Shown one piece after another: positions 8,400 through 16,934 of a stretch of 64,000 nt of DNA (position 1 is its first letter; each line of letters begins with the position of its first letter). Source of the stretch: Micromonospora sp. Llam0 (lineage in GTDB: Bacteria > Actinomycetota > Actinomycetes > Mycobacteriales > Micromonosporaceae); NCBI RefSeq assembly GCF_003751085.1, contig NZ_RJJY01000001.1, positions 2,108,001-2,172,000 on the forward strand, written 5' to 3'. Made by a program: the position numbers and the translations under genes. Below the pieces are notes generated by a model. That model made no database searches. It saw only the letters and a program-made list of their open reading frames with translations, and had not been told where the DNA came from.

Positions 8400-9155
8400 T
8401 CAGCGCCGGTCGCCGAGCAGGGCGGCCAGCACCGCCGGATCGCTGGCCGACGCGGCCTGGGCCCACGCCTCGTACTGTACTGAGGCGTCCAGGCCGGACG
8501 AGGCGGCGATCCGGACGCTCTGCTTGACGTGCCGCACCAGCAGCGGGTCCAGGTCGGCGTAGCGGTGCGCGGCGGCCAACGCGGCGGCCAGCGGATCGTC
8601 GACCACGTCGAGCACCAGGCCGAGCTCGTGGGCCCGGGCGGCGTCGAGCATCGCGCCGTCCAGCAGGATCTGCATGGCCCGCTGCGGGCCGAGCGCGTCG
8701 ACCAGGAAAAAGGTGCAGCCGCCGCCGGGGTGCAGGCCGATCCGGGTGAACGTCGCCCCGAACCGGGCCCGGGGGCCGGCGATCCGCTGGTCGCAGCACA
8801 TCGCCAGGTTGAGGCCGGCGCCCACGGCAGGTCCCTGCACCGCGGCGATGGTCACCAGGTCCAGGTCGCGCACCGCGAGAAAGCTGCGGTAGATGTCCTC
8901 CAGGTCGCGGCGGGTCTGGCTGACCGGCCGGATCGGGCCGCCGAAGATCTCGTCGAGGTGCGCTCCTGAGCAGAACGCGCTGCCGGCGCCGGTGACGACC
9001 AGGACCCGGGCGTCGCGGTCGGTGGCGACGGCCGACACCGCCTCGGCCAGTTCCCGCTTCATCACGGCGCCGATCGCGTTGCGCCGGTCGGGATCGTCGA
9101 GAGTCAGCACCCGCACACCCGGATGGTCGGCGGTACGCAGCGAAACGGTCTGCAC
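8400..9155 (-). CDS. enoyl-CoA hydratase/isomerase family protein (atypical active site)
   Basis: A 251-residue crotonase-fold protein, the last gene of the ten-gene acyl-CoA operon read leftward from 18636. The CoA-binding N-terminus (LTLDDPDRRNAI) and the oxyanion-hole segment (SAFCSGAHLDEIFGG; VQGPAVGAGLNLAM) are clear. The two Glu residues of classical enoyl-CoA hydratases are missing: the first site reads GLNLA rather than ..CELA, and the second reads TRIGLHPGGG rather than PEIxLG. It is therefore more likely an isomerase, hydrolase or C-C-bond-acting crotonase than a plain hydratase. The GTG start at 9155 is separated by one base from the stop of the upstream gene, whose last codons supply GGAG. 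Confidence 0.8.
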   Translation of the reverse strand: MQTVSLRTADHPGVRVLTLDDPDRRNAIGAVMKRELAEAVSAVATDRDARVLVVTGAGSAFCSGAHLDEIFGGPIRPVSQTRRDLEDIYRSFLAVRDLDLVTIAAVQGPAVGAGLNLAMCCDQRIAGPRARFGATFTRIGLHPGGGCTFFLVDALGPQRAMQILLDGAMLDAARAHELGLVLDVVDDPLAAALAAAHRYADLDPLLVRHVKQSVRIAASSGLDASVQYEAWAQAASASDPAVLAALLGDRR

Positions 9156-9156
9156 G

Positions 9157-10191
9157 TCAGCTCCTGATCCGGTCGGTGACGACCCACTGCCACAGGTCGC
9201 CGCCGCCGGCGACCACCGTACCCAGGGTATGGGACGCCGTGCGGGTGGCGACCGGCTCGTCGCGCCAGGCGAGCAGCCGGCCGGTGCTGCGGTGCAGCGG
9301 GTGTTCCCGGGTGATGCCCACCGCGCCGTGCAGCTGGTGCGCCAGCCGGGCCACCGTGGTGGCCGCCCGGCCGAAGATCACCCGGGCGGCGGCGACCCGG
9401 CTGGCCGCGTGGTCGCCGCCCCAGGCGTCCAAGGCGCCGCGCAGCGCAGCCCGGCACTGCTCCCGCTCCCCCGCCATGGTCGCCACCGCGTGCGCCACCG
9501 CCTGCTGGGCCAGCAACGGCCGACCGAACTGGGTGCGTACCCGGACGTGGTCGACGGTCAACTGGCAGGTTCGTTCGACGGCGCCGAGCAGCGCGGCGGC
9601 CCGCAGCAGCGACTCCCGGCGCCGCACGTCGGCGGCGTGCGGCGCGGTCATCGCCACCCGCAGTGGCACGCAGCCCCGCACAGTGACTTGGTCCCGGGGC
9701 TCGCCGGCGAGGTTCGTCCCCGGGGTGACGCGCAGCCCGTCGGCGGCCGGGTCGACCCGGGCCAGCACCGGCCGGCCGTCGTCGGCCGCGACGGCACAGA
9801 CCAGCAGCGCGGACGCCGTCCGCGCCCCCGCCACGCCGGTGGCCGAGCCGGTCAGCCCGGTGTGCAGGGTGATCGTCTCCGCCGGGTCGGGCAGCGCCAC
9901 CGCGTACGGCTCGTCGCGGTCCGGGTCGAGCCAGCCGGCCTCGCCGAGCAGCCAGCTCGCCTGCATCGCCTCGACCAGGGCGAGCTCCGGGGCGGTGGCG
10001 GCCGCCGCCCGGACGATCGCGGCCGCGTCGCGGACGGTGCCGCCGGAGCCGCCGACCTGCTCCGCGACGCCCACGGCCAGCCAGCCGAGGTCCCGCGCGG
10101 TGGCCCACAGCGTCCCGGTCGCGACGCCGGTCAGCGCCTCGGCGACGATCTGGCGCAGCATCGCCTCGTCGGTCGGTTCGTCACCGGACAA
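9157..10191 (-). CDS. acyl-CoA dehydrogenase-like subunit (short, divergent)
   Basis: A 344-residue acyl-CoA dehydrogenase family member with a weak, shortened N-terminal half and a recognisable C-terminal helical domain (RTQFGRPLLAQQAVAHAVA, HQLHGAVGITREHPLHR). The pairing of one such divergent subunit with a fuller one immediately upstream matches the alpha2-beta2 acyl-CoA dehydrogenases of actinobacterial steroid side-chain and ring degradation (FadE28/FadE29 type). In those, only one subunit type carries the catalytic base. The TTG start at 10191 has GGGGAGG 6 bases upstream and overlaps the preceding gene by 11 bases, suggesting coupled synthesis of the two subunits. Confidence 0.8.
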   Translation of the reverse strand: MSGDEPTDEAMLRQIVAEALTGVATGTLWATARDLGWLAVGVAEQVGGSGGTVRDAAAIVRAAAATAPELALVEAMQASWLLGEAGWLDPDRDEPYAVALPDPAETITLHTGLTGSATGVAGARTASALLVCAVAADDGRPVLARVDPAADGLRVTPGTNLAGEPRDQVTVRGCVPLRVAMTAPHAADVRRRESLLRAAALLGAVERTCQLTVDHVRVRTQFGRPLLAQQAVAHAVATMAGEREQCRAALRGALDAWGGDHAASRVAAARVIFGRAATTVARLAHQLHGAVGITREHPLHRSTGRLLAWRDEPVATRTASHTLGTVVAGGGDLWQWVVTDRIRS

Positions 10192-11302
10192 GGTCCGCCT
10201 CCCCTCGGGCGATCAAGGTCAGCAGCACCTCGGTGGTGCCGCCGCGGATGGAGAATCCCGGCGCGGCCAGGATCCCCTGGGCGAGCAGTGCGGGCAGGCC
10301 GTCGCCGGTCGGGTCCGGCCGGGCACCGGTCACCCAACGGGCGGTCTCGGTCACTTCCCGCTCGAACGTGGTGCCGAGGTGTTTGAGCAGCGCCGCCCGC
10401 CGTACCGGGGCGGCACCGGCGTCCAGGTCGGCGGCGATCTCCCAGGCGATCCGGCGCAGCGCCGCCAGCCGGGCGGCGAGCTCGCCGACCGCCTCGACCG
10501 CGGCCGGCTCGGCTCCGTCGGCCACCGACCGGGCCAGAGCCCGCAGCAGCGGATAGGTGCTCATCACCCGTTCCAGTCCGCCGCGTTCGAACGACAGCTG
10601 CTCGGTCACCTGCCGCCAGCCCCGGCCGACCTCGCCGATCACCCAGCGGTCCGGGACCGGCACCCCGTCGAAGATCATCTCGTTGAAGTGGTGCTCGCCC
10701 TGCAGGTCGATGATGGGTCGGACGGTGACGCCCGGGGCGGCCAGGTCGACGACGAACTCGGTCAGCCCGTCGTGGCGGCGCTCACCGCCGCCGGTGCGGG
10801 CCAGCACGTAGGCGTGGCTGCTGCGGTGCGCGTGGCTGGTCCACACCTTGGCACCGGTGATCCGCCAGCCGGACCCGTCGCGGGTGGCGGTGGTGCGCAC
10901 CGCTGCCAGGTCCGAGCCGGCCTCGGTCTCGCTCATCCCGAGGCAGAAGGTCACGTCGGCGGCGGCGATCCGGGGCAGGAACTCCCGGCGCAGCTGCGGG
11001 GTGCCGTACCGCAGGATCGCCGGGCCGATCTGCCGGTCGGCGATCCAGTGCGCGGCCACCGGGGCGCCGGCCCGCAGCAACTCCTCGGTGACCACCAGCC
11101 GGGCCAGGTTCGACCGGCCGCCCCCGCCGTACTCGCGGGGCCAGGTGATGCCGATCCAGCCGTGGCGGGCCATCTCCTTGCTGAATTCGATGTCGTGCCC
11201 GCGCAGCCAGGCGTCACAGACCGGCCGGAACCGGCCGGCCGCCTGCCAGCGGTCGGCGAGGTCGCGGACCTGCTGGCGCAGTTCGTCGAGATCGTCGGTC
11301 AC
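10181..11302 (-). CDS. acyl-CoA dehydrogenase
   Basis: A 373-residue FAD-dependent acyl-CoA dehydrogenase. It has a standard N-terminal helical domain (GWIGITWPREYGGGG), the substrate/FAD loop FCLGMSETEAGSDLAAV, the beta domain (GSGWRITGAKVWTSHAH) and the C-terminal FSIRGGTTEVLL. It should introduce an alpha-beta double bond into an acyl-CoA, probably as a heteromer with the next gene. The GTG start at 11302 has GGAGGG 6 bases upstream and overlaps the CoA-transferase beta gene by four bases (GTGA). A longer in-frame reading upstream has no homology and was rejected. Confidence 0.9.
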   Translation of the reverse strand: MTDDLDELRQQVRDLADRWQAAGRFRPVCDAWLRGHDIEFSKEMARHGWIGITWPREYGGGGRSNLARLVVTEELLRAGAPVAAHWIADRQIGPAILRYGTPQLRREFLPRIAAADVTFCLGMSETEAGSDLAAVRTTATRDGSGWRITGAKVWTSHAHRSSHAYVLARTGGGERRHDGLTEFVVDLAAPGVTVRPIIDLQGEHHFNEMIFDGVPVPDRWVIGEVGRGWRQVTEQLSFERGGLERVMSTYPLLRALARSVADGAEPAAVEAVGELAARLAALRRIAWEIAADLDAGAAPVRRAALLKHLGTTFEREVTETARWVTGARPDPTGDGLPALLAQGILAAPGFSIRGGTTEVLLTLIARGEADLVR

Positions 11303-12078
11303 GGCTGCCCTCCGTCGTCGGTTGCCGGGTGGCCGGGTCCGGTCTTCTCGGCCAACGCCTGCCGGGCCACCCGGTAGCCGCGGTCGGCCGCCTCGGCCAG
11401 GGTCCGCCGCGCGGCCCGGCGGGCGGCCGGTGGCACCGGTGCCACCGGCCGGGCCGGGTCGACCGGCACACCGAGGTCGGTCAGCCGGCGCAGGAACTCG
11501 TCGGTGCCGGCGGTGTCGACCAGTTCCACCAGCCGGGGTCGGGCGCCGAGGCGCAGCGTTCCCCACCGGGTGTGCAGCCGCACCGGCGCGGCCGGCCCGG
11601 GGGCGGCGGTGACGTGCTGCACCCGGGCGGCCAGCCGGGTCGGGTCGGCACCACCGTGCAGCAGGACGAGTTCGCGGGCCGAGGCGGCGACGTCGGCCGC
11701 GCCGCCCCCGCCGGCCAGCCGGACCTGCGGCGGGTCGCCGGCGCCGACCATGCTCGCGTTGATCCGCCCGGCGAGGTCCACGTTGGCCGCGTCCAGCACC
11801 ACCCGGTCGCACCGGGCGGCCAGGCAGAGCAGCACGTCGGAGCTGGTGCCGCGCCAGGCCACCGCGTCAGCGTACGCGTGGTGGTCGGTGGTGCTGGTGG
11901 CGACCGTGGTGGCCGGGCGGTCGCACACCGCGCCCGCCTCGTACACCTCGGCGAACGGTTCCCCGGGCAGCTGGTGGGCCAGCCGGGCGGCGAGGACCGG
12001 CCAGTGGAAGCCGGTGAACACGTAGCCGCCGCGGCGGAACTCGCCGGCCGCCCGGACCAGGAAGTCGACGACACTCAC
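11299..12078 (-). CDS. CoA-transferase beta-subunit family protein (IpdB-like)
   Basis: A 259-residue class I CoA-transferase-fold subunit. The sequence (VFTGFHWPVLAARLAHQL, AARCDRVVLDAANVDLAGRINASMVG, VRLAGGGGAADVA) resembles the IpdB half of IpdAB. In mycobacterial cholesterol catabolism that pair is not a transferase but hydrolyses the last carbocyclic ring of a CoA thioester. The glutamate nucleophile expected in true CoA-transferases could not be confidently placed, which fits the IpdAB idea but does not prove it. The GTG start at 12078 overlaps the alpha-subunit stop by four bases. The C-terminal 50 residues are basic and Ala/Arg-rich. Confidence 0.75.
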   Translation of the reverse strand: MSVVDFLVRAAGEFRRGGYVFTGFHWPVLAARLAHQLPGEPFAEVYEAGAVCDRPATTVATSTTDHHAYADAVAWRGTSSDVLLCLAARCDRVVLDAANVDLAGRINASMVGAGDPPQVRLAGGGGAADVAASARELVLLHGGADPTRLAARVQHVTAAPGPAAPVRLHTRWGTLRLGARPRLVELVDTAGTDEFLRRLTDLGVPVDPARPVAPVPPAARRAARRTLAEAADRGYRVARQALAEKTGPGHPATDDGGQP

Positions 12079-12908
12079 CGGGCACTCGCCACCTCGTCGG
12101 CCAGCCAGCGGGCGAACCCGTCGGGGCTGCGGGCCGCCGCCACGTACGCCTGGTAGGCGGCGACGTCGCGCGGGTAGCGGCCCGGTGCGCCGTCCGGGTG
12201 CACCGCGCCGGGTGCCACCACCGCTGCCGTCACCAGCAGACCGGGCAGAGTGACGCCGGCCGCGCGTACCTGTTCGACGCTGGCGGCGGCCTCGGCGACC
12301 ACGACGACCCGCCGCGCCGCCTGGCTGGCGGCGGGGACCTCGCCGAGCGGGGTACGGATCACCGAGTTGCCGCGCTCGTCGACCAGGTCGGCGTGCACGA
12401 ACGCGACGTCGGGGGTGACCGCCCGCACGACGGTGGCCGCGCCGAAGTCGCTGTCGGCGGTGCCGAGCAGCCCGCCCGGCCAGCCGCTGTCGATGTACCC
12501 GGTGCCGGGCGTCGGCGGCACCGGCATGAACGGCACCCGCCAGGCGGCGGCGGTCAACGCCGCGTTCAGCATGCCAAGGCTGACCTCGTGCAGGGCGACC
12601 GACCGGTCACCCGACTCGACCAGCCGACGGAAGTTCCATGCCGGATCCGGGCCGACCGGGCTCCAGCAGTGCCCGAACGTCGCGGCGGCCAGCACCCCGG
12701 CGCCGATCAGCTGGTCGAGCAGCAGGCCGCCGGAGGCGACGACCGCGTGCAGCCGACGGCGGCGCTGCCGGATCAGTTCGTGGCCGACGCTGAACAGCTG
12801 CCCGCCGAAGTTGCCCAGGTAGACGCAGTCGTCGTCGGCGACGTAGCGGGTGACGGCCTCGGCCAGGGTGAGGGTGGGCCGGCGCAGCCGGTCGGCGGGC
12901 GGCGTCAT
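12075..12908 (-). CDS. CoA-transferase alpha-subunit family protein (IpdA-like)
   Basis: A 277-residue partner of the beta subunit. The ATG at 12908 overlaps the hydroxyacyl-CoA dehydrogenase stop as ATGA. Family features are VYLGNFGGQLFSVGHELI near the N-terminus, VVASGGLLLDQLIGAG, a cofactor/substrate region FMPVPPTPGTGYIDSGW, and TPDVAFVHADLVDERGN typical of alpha subunits. With the beta gene it should form a heteromer acting on a CoA thioester. Whether it transfers CoA, or hydrolyses a ring as IpdAB does, cannot be settled from sequence. Its place between beta-oxidation genes favours ring opening or release of an acyl-CoA. Confidence 0.75.
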   Translation of the reverse strand: MTPPADRLRRPTLTLAEAVTRYVADDDCVYLGNFGGQLFSVGHELIRQRRRRLHAVVASGGLLLDQLIGAGVLAAATFGHCWSPVGPDPAWNFRRLVESGDRSVALHEVSLGMLNAALTAAAWRVPFMPVPPTPGTGYIDSGWPGGLLGTADSDFGAATVVRAVTPDVAFVHADLVDERGNSVIRTPLGEVPAASQAARRVVVVAEAAASVEQVRAAGVTLPGLLVTAAVVAPGAVHPDGAPGRYPRDVAAYQAYVAAARSPDGFARWLADEVASAR

Positions 12909-14419
12909 GACCGGCGGCGGGCGGTGCCGGCCGCCTGTCGACGCAGCAGCGGGCACGGCCGGTACCGGGGATCGCCGGTGAACCGGGCGAGCGCGACGAG
13001 TCCGTCGAGCACCCGGTCGGCGCCGACCCGGTCGACGTACTCCGTCGGTCCGACCGGATGGTTCATCCCGAGTCGCAGCGCGGTGTCCACCGCCGCCGCG
13101 GTCGCGGTGCCCTCCTCGACCACCGTGACGGCCTCGTTCGCCATGGTGTACATCAGCCGGTCGGCGACCAGTCCGGGCAGCGCCGGCAGCCGGACCGAGG
13201 AGGCACCGGTGGCGGCCAGCACGGCGGTGACCGCCGTCGTCTCGCAGATCGCGGCGACGTCGTCGTGGACCACTTCGGCGAAGACCCGTTCGGCGGTGGG
13301 GTGCAGCCGCAGCCAGCCTACCCCGGGCGGCGCGACGTCGAGCCAGCCGGCGTCGGAGCTGTCCAGCACGACGGTCCGGCCGGCGGCCAGCAGGTCGGTG
13401 ATCTCGGCGGCGCACCGCCCTGGGTCACCGGCGGCGGCGTACAGCAGGACCGCGTCGGCGGGTGTGTCGGCGGTGTCACCGATCAGGCCGGCGACGCCGT
13501 GCAGCCGGTCGGCCGCCGGCCCGGTGAGCACCACCGGGCCGCTGCCGGCCGGTGCCGGCCGGACGACCCGGTGCCGCGCGGCGGCCGGTGGTTCGGCCGC
13601 GTAGTCGTAGTAGCCGCGGCCGACGCCGCGGCCGGTGAGCCCGGCCCGCACCAGTGCCCGGGTCAGCGGGATCGGCCGGTAACGCGGGTCGCCGAACTCG
13701 CGCAGCGCGGTCTCCGAGGAGGCCAGGTGGGTGTGCAGCCCGGTGAAGTCGAGCAGTTCCAGCGGACCCATCCGGTGGCCGAGCGCGGCCTGCGCCACCG
13801 CGTCCACCACCGGGGCCGGAACGCCCTGGGTGACCAGCAGTTGGGCTTCGTAGTACAGCGGCCGGCAGATCCGGTTCACCACGAAGTTGGGGGTGTCGGC
13901 GCAGCGCACCGCGGTCTTGCCCAGCCCAGTGACCCACCGCTGCGCCCGGTCGACGACCTGCGGCGCGGTCTGCGGACCGGCGACCACCTCGACCAGCCGC
14001 ATCCGGGTCGCCGGGTTGAAGAAGTGCAACCCGACCAGGCGGGTCGGATCGCCGAAGGCCCGGCCGAGTTCGGCGACGCTCAACGAGGACGTGTTGGTGG
14101 CCACGACCAGGCCGGTGGACCCGGTGGCGGCGACCCGGGCGAGCAGGTCACGTTTGACCGCCAGGTCCTCCACGACGGCCTCGACGAGCAGGTCGGCGCC
14201 GTCGAGCGCGGCGGCCAGGTCGGCGGTGGCGGTGACCGGCACCGGCCGGTCGTCGCGGTCCGCCTCGCGCCGCAGCACCTCGGCGTTGTCGCGGGTACGG
14301 GTCTCGTCGGCGTCGACCACGGTGACCCGGGCCCCCGACTGGGCGAACACCCGGGCGATGCCGCGGCCCATCGGTCCGAGCCCGACGACCACCACCGACA
14401 GTTCATCCACCGTCGCCAT
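12905..14419 (-). CDS. 3-hydroxyacyl-CoA dehydrogenase (two C-terminal domains)
   Basis: A 504-residue NAD-dependent dehydrogenase of the PaaH/FadB-C type. The Rossmann domain starts at once (VVVVGLGPMGRGIARVF) and carries NTSSLSVAEL and the catalytic-site GLHFFNPATRMRLVEVV. Two 3HCDH C-terminal domains follow, the first with FVVNRICRPLYYEA and FTGLHTH, the second with ADRLMYTMANEA and GMNHPVGPTEYVDRVG. The linker between them (about residues 285-385) is degenerate. It should oxidise a 3-hydroxyacyl-CoA to the 3-oxo form before the thiolase step. Its start overlaps the thiolase stop by one base (TGATG), consistent with coupled translation. Confidence 0.9.
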   Translation of the reverse strand: MATVDELSVVVVGLGPMGRGIARVFAQSGARVTVVDADETRTRDNAEVLRREADRDDRPVPVTATADLAAALDGADLLVEAVVEDLAVKRDLLARVAATGSTGLVVATNTSSLSVAELGRAFGDPTRLVGLHFFNPATRMRLVEVVAGPQTAPQVVDRAQRWVTGLGKTAVRCADTPNFVVNRICRPLYYEAQLLVTQGVPAPVVDAVAQAALGHRMGPLELLDFTGLHTHLASSETALREFGDPRYRPIPLTRALVRAGLTGRGVGRGYYDYAAEPPAAARHRVVRPAPAGSGPVVLTGPAADRLHGVAGLIGDTADTPADAVLLYAAAGDPGRCAAEITDLLAAGRTVVLDSSDAGWLDVAPPGVGWLRLHPTAERVFAEVVHDDVAAICETTAVTAVLAATGASSVRLPALPGLVADRLMYTMANEAVTVVEEGTATAAAVDTALRLGMNHPVGPTEYVDRVGADRVLDGLVALARFTGDPRYRPCPLLRRQAAGTARRRS

Positions 14420-15594
14420 CAGCTCACCCTTTCCAGTACGGCGGCGACTCCCTGGCCGCCGCCGACGCAGAGGCTGGCCACCCCGGTGGTGGCGTCGCGG
14501 CGGGCGAGTTCATGCAGCAGCGACACCACGATCCGGGTACCGCTCTGCCCGGTCGGGTGGCCCAGCGCGATACCGCCGCCGTTGACGTTGACCCGGTCCT
14601 CGGCCAGACCGAGTCCGCGGACGTTGTGCACGATCTGCGCGGCGAACGCCTCGTTGATCTCGAACAGGTCGACGTCGGCCGCTGACCGGCCGGCCCGGTC
14701 CAGCGCGCGGGGAACGGCGTGCACCGGGCCGACCCCCATCTCGGTCGGGTCGACACCGACCGCGGCGAACGACACCAGCCGGGCGGTGGGCGTCAGGCCG
14801 TATCGGTCGACGGTGGCCGCGTCGGCGACGATCACGGCGGCGGCGCCGTCGGCCATCTGGCTGGCGTTGCCGGCGGTGACCGTGCCGCCGTCGACGAACG
14901 CCGGTCTCAGGCCGGCGAGCCGGGCCGGGGTGCTGTCGGTGCGGAAGGTCTCGTCACGGGCGAACGCGCCGTCGGCGGTCGGTACCGGCACCGTCTCCGC
15001 CGCGAACCGGCCGTCGGCCCAGGCGGCGGCGGCCCGCTGGTGGCTGCGGGCGGCCCAGGCGTCCTGGTCGACGCGGCCGATACCGTACCGCTCGGCGACC
15101 CGTTCGGCGGTCTGGCCCATGTTGAGCCCGCAGACCGGGTCGGTGCCGCCGTCGCGCCACCCGTCGACCAGGGTGATGTCGCCGCGCCGTACGCCGTCCC
15201 AGCGTAGTCCGGAGTCGGCCAGGTAGGGCATGGTGCTCATCGACTCGACGGCGACGACCAGGGCGGCGCCGGTGTCGCCGGCGGTGACCGACTGGGCGGC
15301 CAGTTGGATGGCCTTCAGCCCGGAGGCGCAGGCCATGTTGACGGTCTGCGCCGGGGTGTGCTGCGCCAGGCCGGCCCGCAGGGTGATCTGCCGGCCCGGG
15401 TTGGGGCCGTTGCCGGCCTGGCGGCAGTTGGACGCGACCACCTCGCCGACGGCGTCGGCCGGCAGGCCGGACCGCTCCAGCGCCGCCGCCGCCGCGACGG
15501 TGCCCAGGTCGACCGCCCGCACCGTACGCAGCGAGCCGCCGTAGCGTCCGTGCGGGGTGCGCACGGCGCCGATCAGATACACCTGCCGGTTCAC
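14419..15594 (-). CDS. acetyl-CoA acetyltransferase (thiolase)
   Basis: A 391-residue degradative thiolase with all expected residues: nucleophile Cys89 in NMACASGLKA, the NEAFAAQ motif, the catalytic His in GGGIALGHPTGQSG and the second Cys in SLCVGGGQG. It should cleave a 3-oxoacyl-CoA with free CoA, releasing acetyl- or propionyl-CoA. The GTG start at 15594 overlaps the stop of the upstream ligase by four bases (GTGA) and gives the usual family N-terminus (VYLIGAVRTPHGRYGG). A longer upstream reading in frame is not homologous. Confidence 0.92.
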   Translation of the reverse strand: MNRQVYLIGAVRTPHGRYGGSLRTVRAVDLGTVAAAAALERSGLPADAVGEVVASNCRQAGNGPNPGRQITLRAGLAQHTPAQTVNMACASGLKAIQLAAQSVTAGDTGAALVVAVESMSTMPYLADSGLRWDGVRRGDITLVDGWRDGGTDPVCGLNMGQTAERVAERYGIGRVDQDAWAARSHQRAAAAWADGRFAAETVPVPTADGAFARDETFRTDSTPARLAGLRPAFVDGGTVTAGNASQMADGAAAVIVADAATVDRYGLTPTARLVSFAAVGVDPTEMGVGPVHAVPRALDRAGRSAADVDLFEINEAFAAQIVHNVRGLGLAEDRVNVNGGGIALGHPTGQSGTRIVVSLLHELARRDATTGVASLCVGGGQGVAAVLERVS

Positions 15595-16934
15595 GTTCGC
15601 TCCGTCCCGCCGCCGCGTCGCACGACGCGGCGGGCCTTGTGGGTGTGGCGCGGCAGGCTGCCCGGGGCGACCGCCACCACCTGGGCGTGGACCCGCAGCG
15701 TCTGCCGCAGCGCCGCGGTCAGTTCGGCGGCGGCGGTCCGGGTGCCGTCGGGCAGCTCGATCTCGACCTTGATCCCGGTCAGGTATCCGCTGTGCCGGTC
15801 GGTGACGTCGGCGTCCAGCACGATCTGGTGCTGGCCCCGGCCGGCCGGGTGTTCCCGCAGCACCTGCTCCACCGCGCTGGGGAAGACGTTGACGCCCCGG
15901 ACCACCAGCATGTCGTCGGCCCGGCCCAGCACCCCGCCGGTCAGCCGGGCGTGGCTGCGGCCGCAGCCGCACCCGGTGCTGTCGCGTACCACCAGGTCAC
16001 CGGTCCAGAACCGGACCAGCGGGGTGGCCTGCTTGTCCAGGTGGGTCAGGACGAGGACGCCGGTCGTGCCGTCGGGCACCGGTTCGCGGGTACGTGGGTG
16101 CAGCACCTCGGCGTGGACGAAGTCCTCGGCGAGGTGTCCGCCGGCCTGTTCCTCGCATTCCCAGGCGACCGGCTGGAACTCCAGGCAGCCGTAGCCGTCG
16201 AAGCAGCGGGCACCCCAGGCCTGCTCGATCAGCGCCCGGGTGGCGGGCACCGCGCCGCCCGGTTCACCGCCGACCATGACCCGGCGTACCGGGCAGTCGC
16301 GTAGCGGCCGCCCGGCCTGCTCGGCGACCTCGGCCAGGTGCAGCAGGAACGACGGCGTACCGCCGACGGCGGTGACGCCGTACCGGAAGATGGTGTCGAT
16401 CTGCCGGTGCGTGTCGGCGGACCCGCCCGGCACGACCGTCGCGCCGATCCGCTGGTAGCCGGCGGTGGCACCGAGCCCGCCGACGAACCACGGATAGCTG
16501 AACAGGCACAGGTAGACGTCCCGGTCACGGATGCCCTGCCCGTACGCCATCCGCGCGTACAGGTCGGCCCAGCGCTCCAGGTCGGGGCCGGTCCACAGCA
16601 CCGGCACCGGGTCGCCGGTGCTGCCGGAGGAGAAGTGCACCCGCTGGACGGCCTCCGGGTCGGCCGCCCGGGCGGTCCCCCACGGTGGTTCCTCGCGCAG
16701 CCCGTCCAGGTAGTCGGCCTTGTCGATGATCGGCAGGTCCCGTAGCGAGTCCAGATCGGTGAGGTCGGCCGGGTGCCAGCCGACGTCGAGCATCCGCCGC
16801 CGGTGCAGGGTGCTCGCCTGGTAGACGTAAGTGAGCTGGCGGCGCAGCGCGGTGAGCTGCTGCTGGGCGAGCCGGTCGCGGGGGAAGGTCTCGCACTCCG
16901 ACCACCAGCGGCGCACCGGCCGGTGCCCGATCAT
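15591..16934 (-). CDS. phenylacetate-CoA ligase family protein (PaaK-like)
   Basis: A 447-residue adenylate-forming acid-CoA ligase of the PaaK family. Motifs include the phosphate-binding SSGSTGDPV at residues 102-110, the PaaK-like YQRIGATVVPGG region, GYGCLEF before the aromatic pocket, and the hinge/C-terminal GVLGRADDMLVVRGVNVFPS. A short Cys cluster (STGCGCGRSH) is also typical of the family. It should activate an aromatic or cyclic carboxylic acid to its CoA ester. No paaABCDE epoxidase genes are nearby, so phenylacetate itself is unlikely to be the substrate. The ATG at 16934 overlaps the upstream SDR-like gene by four bases. Confidence 0.85.
   Translation of the reverse strand: MIGHRPVRRWWSECETFPRDRLAQQQLTALRRQLTYVYQASTLHRRRMLDVGWHPADLTDLDSLRDLPIIDKADYLDGLREEPPWGTARAADPEAVQRVHFSSGSTGDPVPVLWTGPDLERWADLYARMAYGQGIRDRDVYLCLFSYPWFVGGLGATAGYQRIGATVVPGGSADTHRQIDTIFRYGVTAVGGTPSFLLHLAEVAEQAGRPLRDCPVRRVMVGGEPGGAVPATRALIEQAWGARCFDGYGCLEFQPVAWECEEQAGGHLAEDFVHAEVLHPRTREPVPDGTTGVLVLTHLDKQATPLVRFWTGDLVVRDSTGCGCGRSHARLTGGVLGRADDMLVVRGVNVFPSAVEQVLREHPAGRGQHQIVLDADVTDRHSGYLTGIKVEIELPDGTRTAAAELTAALRQTLRVHAQVVAVAPGSLPRHTHKARRVVRRGGGTERT

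Noticed and set aside
8893..11377. Long open frames on the plus strand opposite the acyl-CoA dehydrogenase genes
   Set aside because: They are composition artefacts opposite well-supported enzymes and have no recognisable domain.
15591..16934. Phenylacetate degradation (paa) cluster
   Set aside because: Only a PaaK-like ligase is present; no paaABCDE epoxidase, paaZ or paaG set is seen.
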